A stretch of DNA of 64,000 nt. Origin: Thiothrix winogradskyi (GTDB lineage Bacteria > Pseudomonadota > Gammaproteobacteria > Thiotrichales > Thiotrichaceae). The stretch is taken from NCBI RefSeq assembly GCF_021650935.1, contig NZ_CP091244.1, forward strand, positions 496,001 to 560,000, written 5' to 3'. Numbering within the stretch: the first letter of the stretch is position 1; each line of letters opens with the position of its first letter. The position numbers were made by a program, and so were the translations under genes. This document shows positions 45,322-53,101 of this stretch, piece after piece. A model generated the notes under the pieces. The model was not told the DNA's origin. It saw nothing but the letters and a program-made list of their open reading frames with translations, and ran no database searches.

Positions 45322-46482
45322 ATGTTGCGTTCGACAGACACAAGAAAAGTATTGCTGGCAGGCATTTGTAGCCTGATCCTCACCGTGGGCTTAGCACGGT
45401 TCGCCTACACCCCGATGCTGCCGGTCATGCGGGCAGAAACTTGGCTCACCGAAGTTGCGGGCGGCTGGCTTGCTACCTTCAATTACATGGGCTACATGAG
45501 TGGCGCATTACTCGCCGCCTCCATTAGCAGTTTGCACACCAAATACCGACTCTACCGTGCAGGCTTAGTGATTGGCGTATTGAGTATTGCAGGCATGGCA
45601 CTGACGCAAGACATGGTGCTGTGGTCGATTTTGCGTTACATCGCAGGCTTGAGCAGTGCCGCCGGGTTGCTGATCGGTTCGGGCTTGATGCTGAACTGGT
45701 TAATGCGTAACGGACATCGCCCAGAACTCGGTATCCACTTCGGCGGCTTGGGCGGTGGTATTCTGGTTTCAGGATTAGTCGCGGTGTTAATGACCGCAAT
45801 GCATCTGAATTGGGCGCAACAGTGGATCGCATTAGGATTGCTCAGCGCATTACTGTTCATCCCCGCGTGGTTATGGCTACCCGAACCCGCTCCTCCCGCT
45901 AACCAACAAACCACGCCGCAAGCTCCGCCTTCCCTTCAATGGTTAAAGCTCATGATTGCCATGTACTTCTGTGCGGGGGTTGGCTTTGTGGTCAGCGCCA
46001 CCTTCACGGTTGCGATGGTAGAAAAGATTCCTTCCCTGAATGGCTGGGGCAGTTGGGTCTGGGTATTGGTTGGCATTGCAGCAACACCGGCTTGTTTTAT
46101 CTGGGATCGAGTATCACGGCGCATCGGCGATATGCCAGCGCTGCAACTGGCGTTTGCGGGGCAAATCGTAGCGATTGTATTGCCTGCGGTATCCATGAAT
46201 GCGGCAATAGCGGTGTTTAGTGCCGCACTTTACGGCGCAACCTTTATCGGTATTGTCAGCCTCACCCTAACAGCCATTGGGCGGCATTACCCAGCCAACC
46301 CCGCCAAAGCGATGGCACGTTTGACCCTGAGCTATGGTGTTGCGCAAATCATCGCCCCCGCCGCGACCGGTTACATTGCGGAAGCAACCGGCAGTTACCA
46401 AGGGGGCTTGTTGATGGCAGCAGCGGTCATGGTGGTGGGCATGGGCTTGTTGTGGAAATTGCACACGACCCCCACCCATTAG
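45322..46482 (+). CDS. YbfB/YjiJ-family MFS transporter
   Basis: This 386-residue inner-membrane protein has twelve predicted helices and the family's opening LTVGLARFAYTPMLPVMRAE. The substrate is unknown; relatives are treated as sugar or drug exporters by homology only. There is no adjacent regulator. Its end lies 45 bp before the aldolase gene, which has its own ribosome site. Confidence 0.88.
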   Translation: MLRSTDTRKVLLAGICSLILTVGLARFAYTPMLPVMRAETWLTEVAGGWLATFNYMGYMSGALLAASISSLHTKYRLYRAGLVIGVLSIAGMALTQDMVLWSILRYIAGLSSAAGLLIGSGLMLNWLMRNGHRPELGIHFGGLGGGILVSGLVAVLMTAMHLNWAQQWIALGLLSALLFIPAWLWLPEPAPPANQQTTPQAPPSLQWLKLMIAMYFCAGVGFVVSATFTVAMVEKIPSLNGWGSWVWVLVGIAATPACFIWDRVSRRIGDMPALQLAFAGQIVAIVLPAVSMNAAIAVFSAALYGATFIGIVSLTLTAIGRHYPANPAKAMARLTLSYGVAQIIAPAATGYIAEATGSYQGGLLMAAAVMVVGMGLLWKLHTTPTH

Positions 46483-46527
46483 GGCTATAATGGCTACCCA
46501 TAAATATCAATTAGGAGATAGCTCATT

Positions 46528-47184
46528 ATGAAATTCTTTGTGGATACTGGCGATATTAACGAAATCAGCACCTTGGTCGAAACCGGCATGGTCGATGGTG
46601 TTACCACTAACCCGTCATTAGTTGCCAGTTCAGGTAAAGATTTCGTGGCATTGGTGCGCGATATTTGCCAGCTTGTCCCCGGTCATGTCAGTGCTGAAGT
46701 GTTGGCAACCGATGTCACCACCATGCTGAAAGAAGCCGAGGTGTTACGTACCATTGCCGATAACGTTTGCATCAAAGTGCCTCTCACCGTTGACGGTTTG
46801 AAAGCTTGTAAAGCCCTATCTGCTGAAGGCACAGCAGTCAACGTCACCCTGTGTTTCAGTGCCGTTCAAGCCTTGTTGGCAGCCAAAGCAGGCGCAACTT
46901 ACGTTTCCCCCTTCATTGGGCGTTTGGATGATGTGGGCGAATCCGGGATGCAGTTGATCCGTGACATCGTGAATATGTACGACAACTACCCCAACTTACA
47001 TACCCAAGTACTAGCAGCCTCCATCCGCAGCCCCAGCCACGTTTTGGAATCGGCGATGGCAGGGGCGCATGTCGCCACCTTACCTCCCAAAATCATCTGG
47101 CAATTGTATAACCACCCACTGACCGACAAAGGCTTGGCAGCTTTCCTGAAAGACTGGGAAAAAACCGGTCAGAAACTCATCTAA
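46528..47184 (+). CDS. fsa: Fructose-6-phosphate aldolase / TalC-type transaldolase
   Basis: The 218-residue class I aldolase is of the short (FSA/TalC) transaldolase type. Visible are MKFFVDTGDINEI, VDGVTTNPSLVA, the Schiff-base Lys in NVCIKVPLTVDG, and YVSPFIGRLDDVG. Family members either split fructose 6-phosphate or act as transaldolase in the pentose phosphate pathway; sequence alone does not decide. TAGGAGATAG precedes the ATG. Confidence 0.93.
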   Translation: MKFFVDTGDINEISTLVETGMVDGVTTNPSLVASSGKDFVALVRDICQLVPGHVSAEVLATDVTTMLKEAEVLRTIADNVCIKVPLTVDGLKACKALSAEGTAVNVTLCFSAVQALLAAKAGATYVSPFIGRLDDVGESGMQLIRDIVNMYDNYPNLHTQVLAASIRSPSHVLESAMAGAHVATLPPKIIWQLYNHPLTDKGLAAFLKDWEKTGQKLI

Positions 47185-47313
47185 CCTCCAACCGAAAGTC
47201 ATGTGCCTAGCATTGCTGGGCGCAGGCGGGGCTTATTGGTGCGCAGCACAATTCATCTGCTGCTTTACTGATTTTGTGCCATTATCCCGCTATCGTCATC
47301 AGGACAAGACATC

Positions 47314-48204
47314 ATGACTCATCCCATTATTGAAGTGCGCGACCTGCACAAACGTTATCCCGGCGTGAATGCGGTCAATGGCATCGACTTTGCTGTCCCG
47401 CCAGGCATTTGCTTTGGGCTGCTCGGCCCTAACGGTGCGGGTAAAACCACCACCATTGAGATGATGGAAGGCATTACCAAACCCACATCAGGCGAGATTT
47501 TCTACAAAGGCGAATTGCAAGGCGCACGATTTCGGCAGGAAGCGGGTATCCAATTCCAATCAACGGCTTTGCAGGATTTCCTCACGGTGCGTGAAAACTT
47601 GAAATTTTTCAGCAGCCTGTATCCCAAAAGTTTGCCGCTGGAAGAACTGATCGAGATTTGCCGTTTGCAGGAATACCTCGACCGCGATGCCAGCAAACTC
47701 TCCGGCGGGCAACGCCAACGCATGTTGCTGGCCTTAGCGCTGGTAAATGACCCCGACGTGGTGTTCCTCGACGAACCCACCACCGGACTCGACCCGCAAG
47801 CCCGCCTCAACTTCTGGGAACTGGTCAACAATATCAAAGCCCGCCACAAAACGGTGTTGCTGACCACGCATTACATGGAAGAGGCATACAACCTGTGTGA
47901 CGAAATCGTGATTATGGATCACGGCAAAATCATTGCACACGGTTCGCCCGACACCTTGCTGGCAACGCATTTTCAAGACGTGATTATCGAATTGCCAGAG
48001 CGTGATTTCCCAGAAGCGTCCAAAATCATTCCGCACCGTTATTTGGATAAAGTGACCGGCACGGTGGAAATCATCACCCAAGACGTGAACGCCACCTTGG
48101 AATTGCTGATCCAACACGGTGCATCCTTGGCGGGTTTGCAAGTGCGCCCGCGCACCCTCGAAGACCTCTTCCTAGAACTCACCGGCAAGGAGTTACGCGC
48201 GTGA
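47314..48204 (+). CDS. ABC-2 exporter ATP-binding subunit
   Basis: This 296-residue ATPase has Walker A GPNGAGKTTTIEMMEG, signature LSGGQRQRMLLALAL and Walker B VVFLDEPTTGLD, with a DrrA/CcmA-type C-terminal extension. It overlaps the permease gene by four bases. The pair resembles YhhJ/YadG-type and drug or lipid exporters. The cargo is unknown. Confidence 0.93.
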   Translation: MTHPIIEVRDLHKRYPGVNAVNGIDFAVPPGICFGLLGPNGAGKTTTIEMMEGITKPTSGEIFYKGELQGARFRQEAGIQFQSTALQDFLTVRENLKFFSSLYPKSLPLEELIEICRLQEYLDRDASKLSGGQRQRMLLALALVNDPDVVFLDEPTTGLDPQARLNFWELVNNIKARHKTVLLTTHYMEEAYNLCDEIVIMDHGKIIAHGSPDTLLATHFQDVIIELPERDFPEASKIIPHRYLDKVTGTVEIITQDVNATLELLIQHGASLAGLQVRPRTLEDLFLELTGKELRA

Positions 48205-49211
48205 TCAAGCGTATTTGGGCAACGTTTTACGCCCGCTCTCTGGAATTTTTGCGGGATCGTTCCACCCTTGGCTGGAATTTCATTTTGCCAATGGCATTGG
48301 TGTTTGGCTTGGCGTTTGTGTTTTCGGGGGATGGACAGCCGCTGTTCAAAGTCGCCGTCGTCGCCCAGAGTGCCGAGCACCCGTTTCGGCACACCGAACA
48401 CGTTGAGTTTTATGAGGTGACGCCGGATGCAGTGGAGGCCACCGTGCGCAAAGTCGGGCGGCATCAAGTCGATATGCTGCTGGATCTGCGGGCAGAACCT
48501 GCGCGTTATTGGATCAATAGCGATTCGCAAAACGGTTACTTTCTGGAAAAGCTGTTGCAACACAGCGGCGGTACAGCGTTGCAAGCACAGAGTGTGCAGG
48601 GCGCAGAAATCCGCTACGTCGATTGGGTGGTTCCCGGCATTTTGGGAATGAACCTGATGTTCAGTTGCTTATTCGGCGTGGGATTTGTGATCGTGCGCTA
48701 CCGTAAAAGCGGCTATTTGAAACGCTTGAATGCCACGCCCTTGAGTGCTACCGAATTCCTGTTGGCGCAAATTGCTTCACGTTTGGCGCTGGTCGTCGTC
48801 GTGACCACGATTGTGTTTACCTGCACTAACCTATTCATGCATTTCACCATGGAAGGCAGTTATTGGAACTTGTTATTGGTGCTGGTATTGGGGGCATTTA
48901 CCCTGATTGCGCTGAGCTTGGTGGTCGCGGCACGAGTAAGCAGCGAGGAATTAGCGGGCGGTTTACTCAACGTGTTGACCTGGCCGATGATGGTGTTGTC
49001 GGGGGTATGGTTTTCGATGGAAGGCACTAACCCGATCATGCAATGGGTCAGTCAATTGTCACCATTGACCCACATCCTCAGCGCGGCGCGGGCGATTATG
49101 CTGGATGGGGCGGGCTTGGCGGACATTGGCGTGCAATTGCTGGTATTGGTGGCAATGGCAGCGGTGTTTCTGGTGATTGGCACGTTATCGTTTAAATGGA
49201 CTACCGAGTGA
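48201..49211 (+). CDS. ABC-2 type permease subunit
   Basis: This 336-residue membrane protein has one helix near residues 25-45, a periplasmic loop of about 120 residues, and five helices in the C-terminal half (for example VPGILGMNLMFSCLFGVGFV and LLLVLVLGAFTLIALSLVV). This is the ABC2_membrane_3 layout. It overlaps the ATPase gene (start 48201), so the two are made together. A hairpin follows its stop. Confidence 0.9.
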   Translation: MIKRIWATFYARSLEFLRDRSTLGWNFILPMALVFGLAFVFSGDGQPLFKVAVVAQSAEHPFRHTEHVEFYEVTPDAVEATVRKVGRHQVDMLLDLRAEPARYWINSDSQNGYFLEKLLQHSGGTALQAQSVQGAEIRYVDWVVPGILGMNLMFSCLFGVGFVIVRYRKSGYLKRLNATPLSATEFLLAQIASRLALVVVVTTIVFTCTNLFMHFTMEGSYWNLLLVLVLGAFTLIALSLVVAARVSSEELAGGLLNVLTWPMMVLSGVWFSMEGTNPIMQWVSQLSPLTHILSAARAIMLDGAGLADIGVQLLVLVAMAAVFLVIGTLSFKWTTE

Positions 49212-49228
49212 GGGGCAAGCCCCCTCAC
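49208..49228. terminator. Hairpin between convergent genes
   Basis: GTGAGGGG (49208-49215) and CCCCTCAC (49221-49228) form a perfect 8-bp stem over a 5-nt loop, straddling the permease stop. Neither side has a T run, so it may be a processing or weak bidirectional terminator. Confidence 0.4.
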
Positions 49229-49240
49229 CGACACCGATCA

Positions 49241-49687
49241 TTAAGCCGCTTGCGCTTTCAGCGGCAAATGCCCGTTGTGCAATAACGTCGGGTATAAATG
49301 CACGATTTCGTCGTCAATGCGGCGAATCACCAACGCAAAAATCTCGCGGGTATCGCGGATAAACGCTTCATGATCACGAATGCGCAGTTCTTTGCCTTTG
49401 CACCAGCGTTTCAAATATTGCCCAAAGACCCGCTTGATTTCACCCGAACCGGAGAGGAATTTGCGCCCGGTATTGCGGGCATCGTTGTCATCATCCATCA
49501 ACAACAACTGGTATAACTCGCGCTCTTCGGTTTCCAGATGTTCTTTTACCAATTCGACATAACGGAAAAACAATTCACAGGATACTTCAGTATCACACAT
49601 GGAACGTTCGTTAATCAGGTAACTTAACACATTGGACAGTTCAGTAATTTTGTGGTTTTGCTCATTGAGCTCCATGTATGAAATCAT
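49241..49687 (-). CDS. Hemerythrin-like (HHE) four-helix protein
   Basis: The 148-residue all-helical protein has spaced His/Glu residues as in bacterial HHE proteins: NHKITELSNVL near the start, EHLETEERELYQLL near residue 50, and DHEAFIRDTREIF, then RIDDEIVHLYPTLL at the end. This pattern suggests a di-iron site for oxygen or NO sensing, though some canonical His positions seem replaced. It is cytosolic and monocistronic. Confidence 0.55.
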   Translation of the reverse strand: MISYMELNEQNHKITELSNVLSYLINERSMCDTEVSCELFFRYVELVKEHLETEERELYQLLLMDDDNDARNTGRKFLSGSGEIKRVFGQYLKRWCKGKELRIRDHEAFIRDTREIFALVIRRIDDEIVHLYPTLLHNGHLPLKAQAA

Positions 49688-49846
49688 GGGGGCGGCCTCC
49701 TGTAGTGATGCTTTGTTTGGTGTTTAGTCTCCTGCGGATGATAGGTGATTAAAGCCTAACAAATCATGACATTACTCATAAGAACCAACAGGAGGAGCTT
49801 AGGGTTTCCACTAGTTATAAGCGCACGCATTAGTGACTACCACCGT

Positions 49847-51241
49847 TTAATCCCAACTGTAGCCGTTGTCGTTGGAGATTTTTTCGCACAAGGCTTCCAG
49901 TGCTGCTAGGAACGCTTCTTCGTCATCGGGAGTGATTTCAAAGCTGGAAAAGTCGACATACGTGCCGTTTTCGTCTTCGCTTTCTTCCCATTCGTAGTCG
50001 TAAGCGTCGTCAGTCGTGTGTTTGGAACACAGCTTGTCGATTTTCTCGACGACTTTTTCGGAATCATCGGTGTAAATATAGAAACCGGTTAAGGTTAAAG
50101 CAGCGGTTTCGCTGGCTGTTTCTTCCGTTTCTTCTTCGGAATCGTCGTAGCCTTCAACGCTGAAGTTGTAGTTTTCGTCATCTGCCCATTCATTGCAGAG
50201 TGCGTCGAGTGCTTCGAGGAAGGTGTCAGGGTCGTCGAGCGAAAGGTCAAAGTTGCTAATAATCGCGTAAGTGGTGCCGTCTTCTTCGCTTTCTTCGTAG
50301 TCAAAGTAGAAGGAATCTTCGTTTTCGTGTTGTTCGCACAATGCTTCTAAGGCGATTGCGAATTCTTCAACGGATTCGGTAGCGACATAGAAATCAAACA
50401 GTTGGATCGAGCCTTCGGAGGCAAAATACGAGCTGTCATCTTCGGATTCGATTTCCGCGCTGAAATCCAAATCCTCAATGGCTTTGACCACCCAAGTGTC
50501 GTGTCCGTTTAATGCGTCGTGGATCACGTAGTTGTAGGGGATATAGCAATAGCCGTTGTCGCCCCATTCCTGCCCCCACGAGTTACGCACGATGAACATT
50601 TTGTCTTTGTCTAAATAACCGACGCATAACATGGCGTGCCAGCCGTGTTCTTCGCGCACTTGTTCGGTTTTTTTCGGGACGGGGACGCGCCCGCGATTAT
50701 CAGTGGCATCGTCGAAAGAGGAAAAGGTGTTCAGGCAAAAGGCAATCGGGTAGCCTTCAGCGAGGGTGTGGCGGTACAAATCCAGATCGGTTTCCACGTA
50801 TTCCGCCTCGGCAATTTTGAAGTTGGCGGCGTGTTCGTAGGCTTCGCTGGCGGGTTCTTCGGTGATGTAAGTTTCGTCGTTAGGCCACAAGTTTTCGTGG
50901 CACGCACCGTATTTTTTCAGACCGTCAATCGCCGCTTGCATGGTAGTGCCATCGTCTTGGTCTTCATCGCCGCATTCCCGGCGGGCGTTGAAGTAAATGA
51001 ACAAGCGACTGACATCACCGGCTTCCCCTAAGTGGCGTTTGGCGAGGTATTCATAAGCTCCGGCGCAGGCATTGGCGACGCAGCTAAAGCCGACTTGCTC
51101 CTCAACATCGGTGAGGAGAGGGCGCAAGTCGACTTTGGGCGGCAGCGGTTTGTTACCCGATCGCCCAATACGGCGGTGTTTGGCATCGGGAGGCACTGCT
51201 CCAACGCGGCAGCCGCCGATTTTGGGTTGACGTGGTTTCAT
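49847..51241 (-). CDS. C1 (papain-like) peptidase with four acidic C-terminal repeats
   Basis: The 464-residue product has an N-terminal papain domain with the full set: Cys54 in VGFSCVANACAGAYEYLAKR, His202 in EHGWHAMLCVGY and Asn220 in VRNSWGQEWGDNGYCYIPY. From residue 281 follow four imperfect acidic units with a shared EALCE-type helix (Cys302, Cys349, Cys405, Cys452) and EESEEDGTTY-like strands. No signal peptide is visible, so it appears cytosolic. It starts 15 bp after the asd stop on the same strand, with CAGGAAAG as ribosome site. The repeats may bind partner or metal; this is inference. Confidence 0.82.
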   Translation of the reverse strand: MKPRQPKIGGCRVGAVPPDAKHRRIGRSGNKPLPPKVDLRPLLTDVEEQVGFSCVANACAGAYEYLAKRHLGEAGDVSRLFIYFNARRECGDEDQDDGTTMQAAIDGLKKYGACHENLWPNDETYITEEPASEAYEHAANFKIAEAEYVETDLDLYRHTLAEGYPIAFCLNTFSSFDDATDNRGRVPVPKKTEQVREEHGWHAMLCVGYLDKDKMFIVRNSWGQEWGDNGYCYIPYNYVIHDALNGHDTWVVKAIEDLDFSAEIESEDDSSYFASEGSIQLFDFYVATESVEEFAIALEALCEQHENEDSFYFDYEESEEDGTTYAIISNFDLSLDDPDTFLEALDALCNEWADDENYNFSVEGYDDSEEETEETASETAALTLTGFYIYTDDSEKVVEKIDKLCSKHTTDDAYDYEWEESEDENGTYVDFSSFEITPDDEEAFLAALEALCEKISNDNGYSWD

Positions 51242-51256
51242 GCGCGGCTTTCCTGT

Positions 51257-52375
51257 TTAGCCTATGTGTGCCAATGCAATTTTTAACATGCGGCGCACGG
51301 GTTCAGCCGCGCCCCACAGCAATTGGTCGCCAACGGTGAACGCGGTGAGGTATTGCGGCCCCAAGTTCATTTTGCGGATACGCCCCACAGGAATGGTCAG
51401 CGTGCCAGAGGCTTGTACCGGTGTCAGACCGTGCAAGGTGGATTCCTTATCATTCGGGATGACTTTTACCCACTCATTGTGGCTGGCGATAATGCTTTCG
51501 ATTTCAGCCAGTGGCAAATCTTGCTTGAGCTTGATGGTGAAACCTTGCGAATGGCAACGCATTGCGCCGATACGCACACACTGTCCGTCCACGGGGATGA
51601 GGTTCGTCGCCGTTTTGCCGAGGATTTTGTTGGTTTCGGCAATGCCTTTCCACTCTTCCTTGGTTTGACCGTTTTCCCACAGCTTATCGATCCACGGGAT
51701 TAGGCTGCCTGCCAAGGGTGCACCAAAATTGGCGGTGGAAAGCGTGCCGTCATTCAATTTCGCGGTGACTTTGGTGTCGATGTCGAGAATCGCGGAAGCA
51801 GGGTCTGCCAGCAAAGCGCCGACTTCACCGTTGAGTTCGCCCATTTGGGTGAGCAATTCGCGCATGTTTTTCGCGCCCGCACCGGAAGCCGCTTGGTAAG
51901 TCATGGAGGTGATCCATTCGACTAAACCTTTTTCAAACAAGCCGCCCAAGGCCATTAGCATCAGGGAAACGGTGCAGTTGCCGCCGATGTAATTTTTAAT
52001 GCCGTTTTGCAAGCCCGCGTCGATGACAGCGCGGTTTACCGGGTCGAGTACGATGATGGCGTCATCAGCCATGCGCAAGGTGGAAGCCGCGTCAATCCAG
52101 TAGCCGTTCCAGCGGGCGCGAAGTGGGGCGTAAACCGCATTGGTGTAATCGCCGCCTTGGCAGGAGAGGATAATGTCCATTTCCGCCAGCTTGTCGATAT
52201 TCATCGCATCTTCCAGCGGTTTCGCACCCATGCCTACGTCAGGGCCGGGTTTGCCGGACTGCGAAGTGGTGAAAAATACTGGCTCAAAGCCCTGAAAATC
52301 GTTTTCCGCACGCATCCGTTCCATCAGTACCGAACCGACCATACCGCGCCAACCGACAAAACCAACCTTTAACAT
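51257..52375 (-). CDS. asd: Aspartate-semialdehyde dehydrogenase
   Basis: Asd reduces aspartyl phosphate to aspartate semialdehyde, the branch point to lysine/diaminopimelate, threonine and methionine. I start at ATG 52375 (MLKVGFVGWRGMVGSVLMER), with CGGAG seven bases upstream, giving 372 residues. The NADP site is at the N-terminus, the catalytic Cys lies in IGGNCTVSLMLMAL, and the His in IGAMRCHSQGF. This is the gammaproteobacterial, E. coli-type enzyme. It is divergent from the HipB-like gene and leads into the peptidase gene. Confidence 0.96.
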   Translation of the reverse strand: MLKVGFVGWRGMVGSVLMERMRAENDFQGFEPVFFTTSQSGKPGPDVGMGAKPLEDAMNIDKLAEMDIILSCQGGDYTNAVYAPLRARWNGYWIDAASTLRMADDAIIVLDPVNRAVIDAGLQNGIKNYIGGNCTVSLMLMALGGLFEKGLVEWITSMTYQAASGAGAKNMRELLTQMGELNGEVGALLADPASAILDIDTKVTAKLNDGTLSTANFGAPLAGSLIPWIDKLWENGQTKEEWKGIAETNKILGKTATNLIPVDGQCVRIGAMRCHSQGFTIKLKQDLPLAEIESIIASHNEWVKVIPNDKESTLHGLTPVQASGTLTIPVGRIRKMNLGPQYLTAFTVGDQLLWGAAEPVRRMLKIALAHIG

Positions 52376-52511
52376 CACAAACTCCGTCAAACAAGGAATA
52401 CGGGTCGCCCCACTGCTGCACCCGCGAATAGGGGTAAGAGTGTAGCACCGTCAGTGATAGAGCAAAACATCGAGGTTTAGGGAAACTTGCCGTTTACCAT
52501 CAAAAGCATAC

Positions 52512-52541
52512 TATAATTAACCTTAACCGTGATTAAGTTAA
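52512..52541 (+). promoter_or_regulatory. Candidate hipB promoter with overlapping operator
   Basis: TATAAT stands at 52512-52517. Directly after it, TTAACCTTAA and TTAAGTTAA (52517-52541) form an imperfect inverted repeat covering the start of transcription. HipB-type antitoxins repress by binding such palindromes. The -35 box is weak (TTGCCG, 19 bp upstream). Confidence 0.45.
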
Positions 52542-52556
52542 CCAAGATGTTCAAAT

Positions 52557-52880
52557 ATGCTGACATTATCCGCTCGTACTACCATCACACTGGAAGTTTT
52601 TGGTCACATGATCCGTGCTGCACGTTTGGAAAGAAAGATGCCACAAGCCGAACTAGCGGAACGTTTGGGCGTTAGCCGCCAAACCATCAGTGCCATTGAA
52701 AAAGGGGATGCAAAGGTTTCCATCGGTGCAGTGTTTGAAGCAGCAACAATTGTCGGCATCCCACTGCTAACCGACAACGCCCGTGAATTGCAGCGTCTTT
52801 CGACCACCGTAGCGAATCTAGCCAGCTTGCTCCCCGAACGCGCCCGGACAATCAAAGTGGAGTTGGATAATGATTTCTGA
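52557..52880 (+). CDS. HipB-like XRE-family antitoxin/regulator
   Basis: This 107-residue protein has a Cro/C1 helix-turn-helix: MIRAARLERKMPQAELAERL, then GVSRQTISAIEKG with the recognition helix. It is followed by the HipB-like GAVFEAATIVGIPLLT. It overlaps the start of a HipA remnant by 11 bases, so it is the antitoxin of a former hipBA unit. With the kinase truncated, it may persist as an orphan repressor. Confidence 0.85.
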   Translation: MLTLSARTTITLEVFGHMIRAARLERKMPQAELAERLGVSRQTISAIEKGDAKVSIGAVFEAATIVGIPLLTDNARELQRLSTTVANLASLLPERARTIKVELDNDF

Positions 52881-53016
52881 CCAACAGCCAGCAGACAGCG
52901 CTTATGTATGGATTTGGTTGCCAGGGCAGACTGAACCCGTGGTTGCTGGGCGTATTGTCAGGCGGGGGCAATTGCATTATTTCACCTATGGGCGCAGTTA
53001 TTTGCTAAGTGTTTAA
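52870..53016 (+). pseudogene. Truncated hipA (N-terminal fragment)
   Basis: ATG 52870 overlaps hipB and opens a 48-codon frame, SAYVWIWLPGQTEPVVAGRI and RGQLHYFTYGRSY, which matches the start of HipA-family kinases. Homology stops at about 52999, exactly where the left copy of the 94-bp repeat begins. The last five codons and the stop are repeat sequence. All kinase motifs are missing, so it cannot work as a toxin. Confidence 0.82.
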
Positions 53017-53092
53017 TCGGTTGCATCGCAAGTTAAGTCTACATGAAGTTACGTTTAATGTAGCTCAATGTAGACTTAATGGGGGCAATCAA
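52999..53092 (-). repeat. 94-bp direct repeat, left copy: abiE operator plus nine abiEi codons (relic)
   Basis: This is 86/94 identical to 58031-58124. On the minus strand it holds the inverted repeat GTCTACAT/ATGTAGAC (53037-53044 and 53068-53075, 23 bp apart) followed by an ATG at 53026 and codons for MQPIKHLAN. It then breaks off into hipA. It is a remnant of an abiEi promoter and start. The helicase gene ends 10 bp upstream of it on the same strand. Confidence 0.9.
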
Positions 53093-53101
53093 ATAATGAC
53101 T

